Of a stretch of 8,107 bases of DNA, positions 1 through 6,792 are shown piece by piece. The notes beneath the pieces are model-generated. The model had not been told where the DNA came from. It ran no database searches and was given only the letters and a program-made list of their open reading frames with translations. Within the stretch, counting starts at the first letter, position 1; each line of letters opens with the position of its first letter. The DNA is from Deferribacteraceae bacterium UBA1873 (lineage in GTDB: Bacteria > Chrysiogenota > Deferribacteres > Deferribacterales > Flexistipitaceae), in assembly GCA_002338145.1 (NCBI GenBank), contig DDHP01000006.1, positions 1-8,107 on the forward strand. Reading direction: 5' to 3'. The translations under genes and the position numbers were made by a program.

Positions 1-22
1 TTTGCATAACCCCATAACTGTC

Positions 23-43
23 ACCCTAAACTTGTTTCAGGGT
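23..43. repeat. REP-like hairpin in left arm of the element
   Basis: ACCCT at 23-27 pairs with AGGGT at 39-43. There is an A/C mismatch at 28/38, then A-T pairs at 29/37 and 30/36, closing over a short loop. The second copy of the element has T at the mismatched position. Palindromes of this GTCA(N)CCT...AGG type are scattered in many bacterial genomes. I know the pattern but have not matched it to a named family. Confidence 0.6.
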
Positions 44-67
44 CTCATAACTTACTGATATAATTAG

Positions 68-88
68 ATGCTGAAATAAATTCAGCAT
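68..88. repeat. Perfect 8-bp hairpin in right arm of the element
   Basis: ATGCTGAA at 68-75 pairs perfectly with TTCAGCAT at 81-88 around the five-base loop ATAAA. It corresponds to the 23-43 hairpin in the opposite arm. On the minus strand it lies about 100 nt past the stop of the exported-protein gene, so it could protect or end the 3' part of the efflux operon transcript. It is not followed by a run of T on that strand, so an intrinsic terminator is doubtful. Confidence 0.6.
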
Positions 89-187
89 GACTAAATAGAG
101 TTGTGCAAAGGTCTCAATTATGGGATTATTCAAAGCTCTTGTTGTTAAAAATAATAAAGGCACACCGGTTGTAATTAAGAAATTTTT

Positions 188-667
188 TCAATCCCGGAGT
201 TTGTCCAAAAAAGTTTTCAAGATATTTTCGCTGTCGGCATTTTTTATTGCAATCCAGTAATTCCATTTCCCCCGGACAAAATAGTAATTTTCCATCCCCA
301 TACCCTTTACAGAAAAAATTTCTTGACCTTTATACATAAAACTTCTGAAATCCCTATACATTTTGCTTGAAGGCATCTTTTTATTCATCCGGTCAAGAAG
401 TATATTCGCTTCATTTTTATTGCCGGATAATGATGCCCATATAATCATATTTGCCCCGTTAGCACCTTTATACTCACAAACAACAGCATCCTCCAGCTCA
501 ATGTCCGATCCTCTGTGCAATTTCATAACAGACTCAATGGCTTCTTCACCTGTGATGTACAGAGTTCTCTCCATATTTCCCGAGCTTTTGGGATACAAAC
601 CTTCTGCAAAAGAATATGCTACAAAAAGTATAAACAGAATCATTATCGTTAAAACGCTTTTTTTCAT
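188..667 (-). CDS. Small exported protein of unknown function, last gene of the efflux operon
   Basis: I do not recognise this 159-residue protein with confidence. A signal peptide is clear: MKK, a hydrophobic stretch at about residues 5-18, then SFA before EG, which suggests signal peptidase I cleavage after Ala21 and a periplasmic mature form of about 138 residues. The mature part reads as alternating helices and strands: a likely helix at 40-51 (GEEAIESVMKLH), strands at 60-79, a helix at 84-97, strands at about 115-140 including GMGMENYYF and WNYWIAI, and a C-terminal helix at 145-157. It has one cysteine (Cys64) and no metal or catalytic motif that I can see. The start is well supported: AGGAGG at 674-679, 6 nt before the ATG. 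The gene begins 24 bp after the RND permease stop with no room for a promoter, so it should be co-transcribed. A role in pump assembly or substrate capture is inferred from position only. Confidence 0.85.
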   Translation of the reverse strand: MKKSVLTIMILFILFVAYSFAEGLYPKSSGNMERTLYITGEEAIESVMKLHRGSDIELEDAVVCEYKGANGANMIIWASLSGNKNEANILLDRMNKKMPSSKMYRDFRSFMYKGQEIFSVKGMGMENYYFVRGKWNYWIAIKNADSENILKTFLDKLRD

Positions 668-691
668 ATTTTTCCTCCTATATTATATTTT

Positions 692-3600
692 CTAAAATTC
701 ATCCCCATAACGCTTTCTGTTCAACAAAACTTTTTGCAAAAAGCCTTTAATATCTTCCAGGATAATATACAAAGAAGGCACAAAAACAAGCGTAATGAAT
801 ACCCCGAAAAGTATACCAAAACCTAAAGAAATAGCCATAGGGATAAGAAAACGAGCCTGCCTTGATGTTTCAAAAATCATTGGCATGAGTCCAAAGAATG
901 TAGTAAGGGTGGTAAGCAAAATAGGTCTGAATCGTGACATAGAAGATTCCATAATGGCGGTATAACTTGTATAGCCTTTATCTGTTCTGAGGCGATTAGC
1001 AAAATCAATAAGCACCAACGCACTGTTAACAACCACCCCCGCAAGGGCTACAATACCGAAAAGACTCATGAGACTTAAACTGTACCCAAGCAACAGATGC
1101 CCAATAACAGCACCAACAATACCAAAAGGGATACTACACATAATAATCAGTGGTTGCATATAACTTCTAAAAGGTATCGCCAACAAAACATAAATTGCCA
1201 ACAAAGCAACGCCAAGCCCGGAAATAAGGGAACTGACGCTTTCTCTCAAATCTGACTGTTTACCTTCAAAACTATAGGACAGCCCCGGATAATTGGCCAC
1301 CAAGGTCGGCAAAAATGTATTCTGCAGAGAGGTAATTATCTCGGTGGTTCTACTCTGAGGTTCAACCGTTGCCGTAACATTCACGATTCTTTTACCGTTA
1401 CGCCTGTTAATTGATGTGTAAGCTTTCCCTCTCTTAACATCCGCAACCTCATTAAAAGGGACATCAATACCTGAAGGAGTCTTTATCTTCATCTTGTTAA
1501 AATAGTTTACACTTTCCCTTTGGGGCTCATTAATCCGAACCATAACACTTATTTCATTTTTGCCTCTCAGCTGCTTTAATGCTTCAGCTCCGTAGTATCT
1601 ACTTCTGAGATCTCTGGCAACAATTCCCGGAGTAAGGCCCAAAAAATATGCGTTGGGTTTCAAAGTGACATCGAACTGGTCCTTTCCTTCCACAAATCCA
1701 TCTTCTATATCTGAAGCTATTTGAAATTTTTCTACCTCCTTTGCCAAATCTGCGCTGGCTCTTTTTAACACATCCATACTCTTATGGCTGAGTTCAACAG
1801 TAAGATCCGCCCCTGAGCCAGGCCCTCCGAAATCAGATCTGAAACTCATCTTTTCAGCTTCAGGTATTTTCCCCAACTCCTGACGCCATTCTTTGACAAC
1901 CTCAGAAGTGCTGATAACCCTTTTATCCGGAGGGGCAAGAAAAATAAGGCTTATTAACGTTTCGCCATTTACACTTATTAAAGTCCTTTCAATAAGCGAA
2001 TTATTCTCATATTTTTTCTGCAATTTTGCCACAGAATTATATATTTTGTCTTCTATTTCTTTCATCCTTTTATCAGGTGTGCCCAAAGGCATCTGTATAT
2101 TCAAATATGCAAAATCTGACTCGACTCTGGGAAAAAGGCTGAATCCCATTCTTCCGCTCATTATAAAAGACACAGTAACAGCAAGAATCACCACCCCGGC
2201 CACAACACTGATGTATCTGAATTTAAGAAAAATTTTAAGGAAAGGCTTATAAATATGTTCAACAAAAAGGTCCAACAACCGTCCTATTTTCTGCTGATTT
2301 TTGTGAAGAAAATACATTGTTTTGCTGGTAAAATATTTTTTCTGATGACCCAAATGTGCAGGTAGTATAAACAAAGCTTCCGCCAGTGAAATAATAAATA
2401 CCGACACCACAACAAGTGGGATAGCACTAAATATTTTTCCCATTACCCCGGGTATAAAATACATCGGCATAAAAGCTACAATATTGGTAAGTATGCTGAA
2501 GCACACAGGAACACTTATTTCACTTGCTCCTTTTATCGAAGCTGCTATAAAATCCATCCCTTTCTGGCGGTAACTGTAAATATTTTCTCCGACAATAATG
2601 GCATCATCCACAACAATCCCAAGAGTAACAATGAAGGCAAAAAGCGAAATCATATTGATGGATATACCAAAAACAGGCATAAGCAGAAGTGAACCTACGA
2701 AAGAGATAACTATTCCCATAGTGACCCAAAAAGCAAGGCGCACTTCAAGAAATATACTAAGAAATATCAAAACCAGCAAAAGTCCCATAAGACCGTTTTT
2801 CAACAGCAGATTCATTCTTTGTTCAAAGACTTTTGACCTGTCTCTGACTATATCAATACTTAGCCCGTCCGGGAGTTCATCATTGAGACGTTTTATATTT
2901 TCATTAACTGCCCTGGCAACATCTATAGGCTTTTGATTCCCCACACGGAAAACCTCCAGCTCCATTGCAGGTTTCCCGTCGAAAACAACGTAATTGTTGG
3001 TATCTTCAAAGCCATCTTCCACATCGGCAATACTGCCGAGTTTTACAATAGCTCCTTTCTCATCATAAATAATCGGTATTTCAGCAAACTGAGGTGCATA
3101 ATCCTTTCTTTCGGTAACCCTGACTAAGATATCCCCTTCATCTGTTTCAATTGTCCCGGAGGGAAGATCAAGAGCGGCTGAATCTATTCTTTTGGCTACA
3201 TCTCCTAACGTCAAATTATATTTTTTTAATACCTCTTCAGAAATATCCACCTTTATCTCGTAGTCTTTAGCCCCGGTAATCTCCACAAGAGTAATACGCT
3301 CATCACTTATAAGTCTGTCTTTAATGATATCTGCGTATTCTCTAAGCACATGCTCATTCTGATTACCATACAGAACCAAATTAACAACTGTACTTTTTAT
3401 AGAAGGGATTCTAATCTCTGGCTCTTCGGCTTCCTCCGGAAACGAATCTATTCTGTCAACTTCATTTTTAATATCCTGATAAAGTTTTTGCATATCATAG
3501 CCGGTCACTGCTTCCACAGTTACCACACCTGAACTTTCATTAGCTGTGGAGCGAACTTCTTTTATACCGCTGAGACCCTCTATGGCTTCTTCAACAGGTA

Positions 3601-3814
3601 AAATGACACCTTTTTCCACTTCATCAGGACTTGCTCCGGGATAAGCAACCGTTATTGTTACAGTATCCAAGTCAAATTCCGGAAAAACTTCCTGCTTAAT
3701 ATTCATTCCCATAAAAAGCCCGCCAAACAACAAAAATATCATTAGAATATTGGCAGCTACAGAATTCTGCGCCATCCAGGCAATAGGGCCTTTTTTCATT
3801 TTCTCCTCAGTCAT
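692..3814 (-). CDS. RND-family efflux permease (AcrB-like inner-membrane pump)
   Basis: This 1040-residue protein has the usual length and duplicated plan of RND exporters. A first membrane helix (about 18-38) is followed by a large periplasmic porter domain (about 40-335), helices 2-6 (about 336-490), a cytoplasmic linker (about 490-532), helix 7 (about 533-553), a second periplasmic domain (about 555-860) and helices 8-12 (about 861-1020). The N-terminal FPEFDLDTVTITVAYPGASP stretch and the helix-4 sequence GIVVDDAIIVGEN are family hallmarks; Asp403 and Asp404 match the proton-relay pair of AcrB. The helix-10 segment GVVVNSALVLIDF has Asn930 where AcrB has its essential lysine. The pump would use the proton gradient to expel an unknown substrate through the adaptor and channel encoded just upstream. 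The ATG overlaps the adaptor stop as ATGA, indicating translational coupling. A second ATG at 3799 (Met6) has GAGG five bases before it and is a reasonable alternative start. Substrate class, whether drugs, lipids or other compounds, cannot be told. Confidence 0.96.
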   Translation of the reverse strand: MTEEKMKKGPIAWMAQNSVAANILMIFLLFGGLFMGMNIKQEVFPEFDLDTVTITVAYPGASPDEVEKGVILPVEEAIEGLSGIKEVRSTANESSGVVTVEAVTGYDMQKLYQDIKNEVDRIDSFPEEAEEPEIRIPSIKSTVVNLVLYGNQNEHVLREYADIIKDRLISDERITLVEITGAKDYEIKVDISEEVLKKYNLTLGDVAKRIDSAALDLPSGTIETDEGDILVRVTERKDYAPQFAEIPIIYDEKGAIVKLGSIADVEDGFEDTNNYVVFDGKPAMELEVFRVGNQKPIDVARAVNENIKRLNDELPDGLSIDIVRDRSKVFEQRMNLLLKNGLMGLLLVLIFLSIFLEVRLAFWVTMGIVISFVGSLLLMPVFGISINMISLFAFIVTLGIVVDDAIIVGENIYSYRQKGMDFIAASIKGASEISVPVCFSILTNIVAFMPMYFIPGVMGKIFSAIPLVVVSVFIISLAEALFILPAHLGHQKKYFTSKTMYFLHKNQQKIGRLLDLFVEHIYKPFLKIFLKFRYISVVAGVVILAVTVSFIMSGRMGFSLFPRVESDFAYLNIQMPLGTPDKRMKEIEDKIYNSVAKLQKKYENNSLIERTLISVNGETLISLIFLAPPDKRVISTSEVVKEWRQELGKIPEAEKMSFRSDFGGPGSGADLTVELSHKSMDVLKRASADLAKEVEKFQIASDIEDGFVEGKDQFDVTLKPNAYFLGLTPGIVARDLRSRYYGAEALKQLRGKNEISVMVRINEPQRESVNYFNKMKIKTPSGIDVPFNEVADVKRGKAYTSINRRNGKRIVNVTATVEPQSRTTEIITSLQNTFLPTLVANYPGLSYSFEGKQSDLRESVSSLISGLGVALLAIYVLLAIPFRSYMQPLIIMCSIPFGIVGAVIGHLLLGYSLSLMSLFGIVALAGVVVNSALVLIDFANRLRTDKGYTSYTAIMESSMSRFRPILLTTLTTFFGLMPMIFETSRQARFLIPMAISLGFGILFGVFITLVFVPSLYIILEDIKGFLQKVLLNRKRYGDEF

Positions 3815-5013
3815 TTAGAAGCACCGGCATTTTCTGATATTTTGACTTCCATACCATCTGAAGGGGCAAATATTTTACTTACGGCAAGTTTCCATTGTGG
3901 AGGGAATGTATTTTTTGCATAAATGTATTTTTCATCTTCCCACATCTTACTGTACTCTTTTATTCTAAGTCTGTTCTCATTATCCACCAAGTATATTTTA
4001 CCCCGTTCGGAAACAGCCGATCTCGGGATTTTATAAATATCTTTCAGAATTTTACCCTGAAGAATAACATCTGCGTAATCACCGACTAACAAAGGAGGAT
4101 CAGATTGAAGGGGGTTATCAACTGTTATCAAAAGTTTTGCCATGAGCCCTTTATTCTGGACATCAGGTAGAATTTCTTCAACTTTACCGGTAAATTTACC
4201 TGTACCTGACTCTATCATTACAGGCTTTGTATTATCCAGCCACTTCAGCGTCTCCTTTTCTATATAAACTTCAACGTAAAAATCCTCAGTTGATATGACT
4301 TTAGCCACAGAGCCCTGCACATTAAGATAAGAGCCTTTGCTGACATTTTTCTCCATCACTATCCCGTCGAAAGGAGCTCTGATAACCGTTCTTTTCAGAT
4401 CCAGCCGGGCTTTCCTGACATCAGCTTCAGCCTGCTTAACAGTAGCTCTGGCACTCATCAACTGGGGAACGCGTAAGGCTAGTGCTTTTTGTTCCTCGGA
4501 GATATTATCGCTGCCTCGTCTCTGCATTATTTCCCATTCTTTCTTTGCGACAGACTGTTTCCCTTTTTCAAGGGTAAGATCTGACTGGGCCTGTTCAAGG
4601 GCACTCAGACTCTTTTCAAGGGCAATTTCATAGTCAATTTTGTCAATTTTCACAAGTATATCGCCGGCTTCTACAAATTTCCCCAAATCCAACTTATCAG
4701 AGACATACGTTACAATACCTGAAACCTGGGATTTTATTTCGACTTCATTTTTTACCTTTACATTACCGAAAGCAGAGATACTGACCTGATACTCGGAAGG
4801 CTTTATATCTTTAACAGTAACGGTAGGAATAATTTTTTCCGGTTTTGAAATCTCCGGCATCGGTCTGGAAGATAAAAAATACTTTACACCATAAGCACCC
4901 GCACCGACTATTAAGACTATCAAAATAAAAGATAAGAGCCTCTGCCACCAAGTCTTTTTGGGAAGTGGCTTGCTCTCATCTTCCACACGTTTATTTTTCT
5001 GCAGTTCGTCCAT
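3811..5013 (-). CDS. Periplasmic adaptor (membrane fusion protein) of the RND pump
   Basis: This 400-residue HlyD/AcrA-type adaptor joins the inner-membrane permease to the outer-membrane channel. A basic N-terminal tail is followed by one membrane helix at about residues 26-47. No lipobox cysteine is present, so it is anchored by a transmembrane segment, unlike lipid-anchored AcrA. A split lipoyl-like domain is visible: EIKSQVSGIV (92-101) with GDILVKID (117-124), and its second half RAPFDGIV (212-219). A coiled-coil hairpin rich in Ala, Leu, Glu and Lys fills about 128-208. The beta-barrel and membrane-proximal domains follow, with KIPRSAVSERGKIYLVD (328-344) typical of the last part. The ATG lies inside the end of the channel gene (23-bp overlap) with AGAGG about 6 nt upstream. 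Its TGA overlaps the permease start by 4 bp. The family assignment is firm and the substrate is unknown. Confidence 0.96.
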   Translation of the reverse strand: MDELQKNKRVEDESKPLPKKTWWQRLLSFILIVLIVGAGAYGVKYFLSSRPMPEISKPEKIIPTVTVKDIKPSEYQVSISAFGNVKVKNEVEIKSQVSGIVTYVSDKLDLGKFVEAGDILVKIDKIDYEIALEKSLSALEQAQSDLTLEKGKQSVAKKEWEIMQRRGSDNISEEQKALALRVPQLMSARATVKQAEADVRKARLDLKRTVIRAPFDGIVMEKNVSKGSYLNVQGSVAKVISTEDFYVEVYIEKETLKWLDNTKPVMIESGTGKFTGKVEEILPDVQNKGLMAKLLITVDNPLQSDPPLLVGDYADVILQGKILKDIYKIPRSAVSERGKIYLVDNENRLRIKEYSKMWEDEKYIYAKNTFPPQWKLAVSKIFAPSDGMEVKISENAGASK

Positions 5014-6412
5014 TGGTAACCTCTTTCAGGATTTCGTTTAGCTCGGGAATTCTACCCCCGGCAGCTTTATAAAGGTCAATTCTTGATTTAATTCTGGCAC
5101 TTTTAAGGTCTGTAAGGGTGCTTCTAAGTTCAACAATATTAAGCCTCTGATTGAGTACTGTGGAATAATCGGATATGCCGGAATAATACCTTCGCTCAGC
5201 TTCTATCAGACTTTTTTCTGCAATGAAAATCTTTTTTTCAGTATTTCTTATTTGTTTTATGTATCTGTTTTCATTCAATAGGGCTGTTTCAGCCTCCTCC
5301 ACAGCATTTAAGGCGTCCTGCTTGTAATTCATAACAGCCTCCTGCAAAGCAGCCTTGCTTCTCTCCACTTCAGCTCTTCTATAGCCGCCGTCTATAATCG
5401 GTGCAATAAGAGAGCCGGCAAGATTCCGTGCCCAGTTGTCAAAAATATCCGACAGATTTTCAGCAGAATAATTGTACGAACCCGTCAGTCTTAGAGAAGG
5501 CAGCCTTTCGGCTTTTGCGGTGGAAACATCCCAGGCAGCCGATTCCACCTTTAACCACGATGCTTTTAAATCCGGTCTGTTTTTCAAAACAGAGGCAGGC
5601 AGACCGCCTTTCGGGATCGGTTTTATTTCCGGCATGTTTACCGTATCAACAGGTACTTTCGCCCTTGGATGAATTCCGGTTAATACATTCAAACTTTGTT
5701 TCAACTGTTGTATTTCCGAGATAGTATCGTCAATATTAGTCTGGATATTGGCGATAACACTTTCCTGTTGGTACAAATCGATAAGATTTGCCATAGAACT
5801 ATAGTATCTTTCCTCTAAAATAGAATATATCTCTCGGTTCAAGTTAAGCTGCTCTCTGAAAGTATTCAGCTTGATTTTATTCGCAATAATATCAACCCAT
5901 GTCTTGGCAATATCAGTACTCAGGATCAGGACACTGCCTTTTAGGTTGTATCGGTTTATATCGATCTGCAAAGCCGCACTTTCAGCTTGAGAACGGATTT
6001 TACCCCAAATATCGGCTTCATAACTGACACTTAGCCCCAGGCTCCATTGCTCAGTGGTAACAGCATCTAAATTTTCTTGTTTTTGTCTATTGTAACTTCG
6101 CTCTAAATTTAAGTCGGCTGAAGGGTAGTATCCGCTGTACGATTTCCTGTAAGATGCCTGAGCCTGTTTTATTCTGTAATAAGCCGCTTTAATATTAAAA
6201 TTATTCCCGAAGGCTTTATCCATAAACTTTGAAATTTCCGGGCTGTCAAAAATATCCCACCACAGAGTTTCATTGTCGATAAATCCTGCGGATATCGAAC
6301 CGCTGGTATTATCAAGCACTGTATCAACGCTGGTAATCTCAGGTCTAAAAGCAGTGCAGGAAAAAATTAACGGCAAAATGAGTAGTGTAAAAAGCAGGCT
6401 GTTACATTTCAT
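4991..6412 (-). CDS. Outer-membrane factor lipoprotein (NodT/OprM-type, TolC superfamily)
   Basis: This 473-residue channel subunit should form the trimeric exit duct of the pump. A lipoprotein signal is present: hydrophobic residues 5-17 and a lipobox-like IFSC with Cys19, so the mature protein is probably lipidated at the outer membrane. The two structural repeats of the family are visible at about 55-250 and 275-460, each mostly long helices with strand segments. Diagnostic stretches are YEADIWGKIR (131-140), LKNRPDLKAS (276-285), and APIIDGGYRRAEVERSKAAL (337-356). The ATG at 6412 has AGGA about 9 nt upstream and follows a good promoter (6433-6461) by only 20 nt, so this is the first gene of the operon. 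Its 3' end overlaps the adaptor gene by 23 bp. The order channel, adaptor, permease is one of the common arrangements for RND operons. Confidence 0.96.
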   Translation of the reverse strand: MKCNSLLFTLLILPLIFSCTAFRPEITSVDTVLDNTSGSISAGFIDNETLWWDIFDSPEISKFMDKAFGNNFNIKAAYYRIKQAQASYRKSYSGYYPSADLNLERSYNRQKQENLDAVTTEQWSLGLSVSYEADIWGKIRSQAESAALQIDINRYNLKGSVLILSTDIAKTWVDIIANKIKLNTFREQLNLNREIYSILEERYYSSMANLIDLYQQESVIANIQTNIDDTISEIQQLKQSLNVLTGIHPRAKVPVDTVNMPEIKPIPKGGLPASVLKNRPDLKASWLKVESAAWDVSTAKAERLPSLRLTGSYNYSAENLSDIFDNWARNLAGSLIAPIIDGGYRRAEVERSKAALQEAVMNYKQDALNAVEEAETALLNENRYIKQIRNTEKKIFIAEKSLIEAERRYYSGISDYSTVLNQRLNIVELRSTLTDLKSARIKSRIDLYKAAGGRIPELNEILKEVTNGRTAEK

Positions 6413-6432
6413 TAACTTTTGTCCTGTTTTTC

Positions 6433-6461
6433 ATTATCAATATGCAATTGCAGAAACTCAA
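6433..6461 (-). promoter_or_regulatory. Likely sigma-70-type promoter of the efflux operon
   Basis: On the minus strand TTGAGT (6461-6456) is followed, after exactly 17 bp, by GATAAT (6438-6433). These match the -35 and -10 consensus at 4 of 6 and 5 of 6 positions. Transcription would begin close to 6426, giving a leader of only about 14 nt that carries the AGGA ribosome-binding site of the channel gene. Chance matches are more frequent in A+T-rich DNA, so this remains a prediction. Confidence 0.55.
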
Positions 6462-6464
6462 AAT

Positions 6465-6489
6465 ATACAATTAAACAATTTAATACAAT
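6465..6489. promoter_or_regulatory. A+T palindrome flanked by ATACAAT repeats, possible regulator site
   Basis: ATTAAA-CAA-TTTAAT (6470-6484) is a perfect inverted repeat with a 3-bp centre. It is overlapped on both sides by direct copies of ATACAAT (6465-6471 and 6483-6489), which start 18 bp apart. A third copy, in the longer form ATATACAAT, lies at 6545-6553; the same nonamer is present at 6463-6471. The palindrome sits 8 bp upstream of the predicted -35 box, where an activator might bind. No regulator gene is in the window. The low complexity of the region weakens the case. Confidence 0.3.
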
Positions 6490-6540
6490 CTAAATATCCT
6501 TACGCCCCTTGGTTTTCAGCGTTTACATATCAAAATTTAA

Positions 6541-6560
6541 CTGAATATACAATCATTCAG
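6541..6560. repeat. Short inverted repeat upstream of the efflux operon
   Basis: CTGAAT (6541-6546) and ATTCAG (6555-6560) form a perfect 6-bp inverted repeat around an 8-base centre that includes one of the ATACAAT words. It could be an operator half-site pair or chance in A+T-rich DNA. Confidence 0.25.
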
Positions 6561-6731
6561 ACACATTTACATTTCAAAAAAACAATGTTAAGATTAGATT
6601 GTTTAAAAAAATCAAAGTTCAGTATCTATAATAACCTGTGGTCGCAAATTAATGGGCAATTTTTTGCATAAATATCTTCTCTTAGCTTTCTCCCTAAATT
6701 TACGCATTTTAAAATTTGACAATATTTTCAG

Positions 6732-6752
6732 TACCAGTCTTTCAGACTGGTA
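6732..6752 (-). terminator. Hairpin after the glycosyltransferase gene, possible terminator or 3' stabiliser
   Basis: TACCAGTCT and AGACTGGTA pair perfectly over 9 bp with a 3-base loop, 40 nt past the glycosyltransferase stop. It is the strongest stem in the intergenic region. On the minus strand it is followed by CTGAAAATATTG and not by a clean run of T, so it is not a textbook intrinsic terminator. It may instead protect the transcript end or be a small repeat unit. Confidence 0.35.
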
Positions 6753-6792
6753 AATATGTGAAACTCATTAAATCCCGCTATTGCCATAGCTC

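Larger units (their letters stand above)
1..115. repeat. MITE-like element, left copy (first 6 bases lie outside the window)
   Basis: The right end at 104-115 reads TGCAAAGGTCTC. This is the reverse complement of GAGACCTTTGCA, which begins the other copy at 8038-8049, so the full element should be about 121 bp with terminal inverted repeats of about 12 bp. Bases 1-64 match 8044-8107 with a single difference (A at 28, T at 8071). Each arm holds a hairpin (23-43 and 68-88), and the two arms look like diverged inverted copies of one another. The element contains no open reading frame of note, so any movement would depend on a transposase elsewhere. The GAGACC ends recall some IS5-type insertion sequences, but I cannot confirm a family. 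It lies 72 bp beyond the stop of the exported-protein gene at 188-667. Confidence 0.8.
6413..6792. other. 380-bp non-coding region between the glycosyltransferase and the efflux operon
   Basis: This very A+T-rich stretch separates two genes that point the same way. From right to left it holds a 9-bp hairpin near the end of the glycosyltransferase gene (6732-6752), A-rich sequence, an inverted repeat (6541-6560), a palindrome with repeated ATACAAT words (6465-6489) and the likely operon promoter (6433-6461). I see no convincing small gene or RNA gene in it. Confidence 0.7.

Noticed and set aside
100..187. Intrinsic terminator directly after the exported-protein gene
   Set aside because: The only symmetric word (ACCGGT) cannot fold into a hairpin because it has no loop, and no stem precedes the T-rich stretch. 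Any transcript ending probably depends on the repeat hairpins or other signals.
120..260. Short plus-strand frame starting MGLFKALVV at the edge of the repeat
   Set aside because: It has no ribosome-binding site, runs antisense into the well-supported exported-protein gene and ends within it. It is most likely chance.
2598..2936. Plus-strand frame of 112 codons inside the permease gene
   Set aside because: It is antisense to a strongly conserved part of the RND permease, has no recognisable domain and is a shadow of that gene. The other plus-strand frames within the operon fail for the same reason.
6576..6604. AAACAAT/ATTGTTT stem followed by a T run on the minus strand, as a terminator
   Set aside because: The 7-bp stem has only one G-C pair and an 11-base loop, so it would be too weak, and it lies about 190 nt beyond the gene it would serve.
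6273..6671. Plus-strand frame of 132 codons over the channel gene start and intergenic region
   Set aside because: It crosses the lipoprotein signal region antisense, its distal part is low-complexity A+T-rich sequence, and no family features appear.
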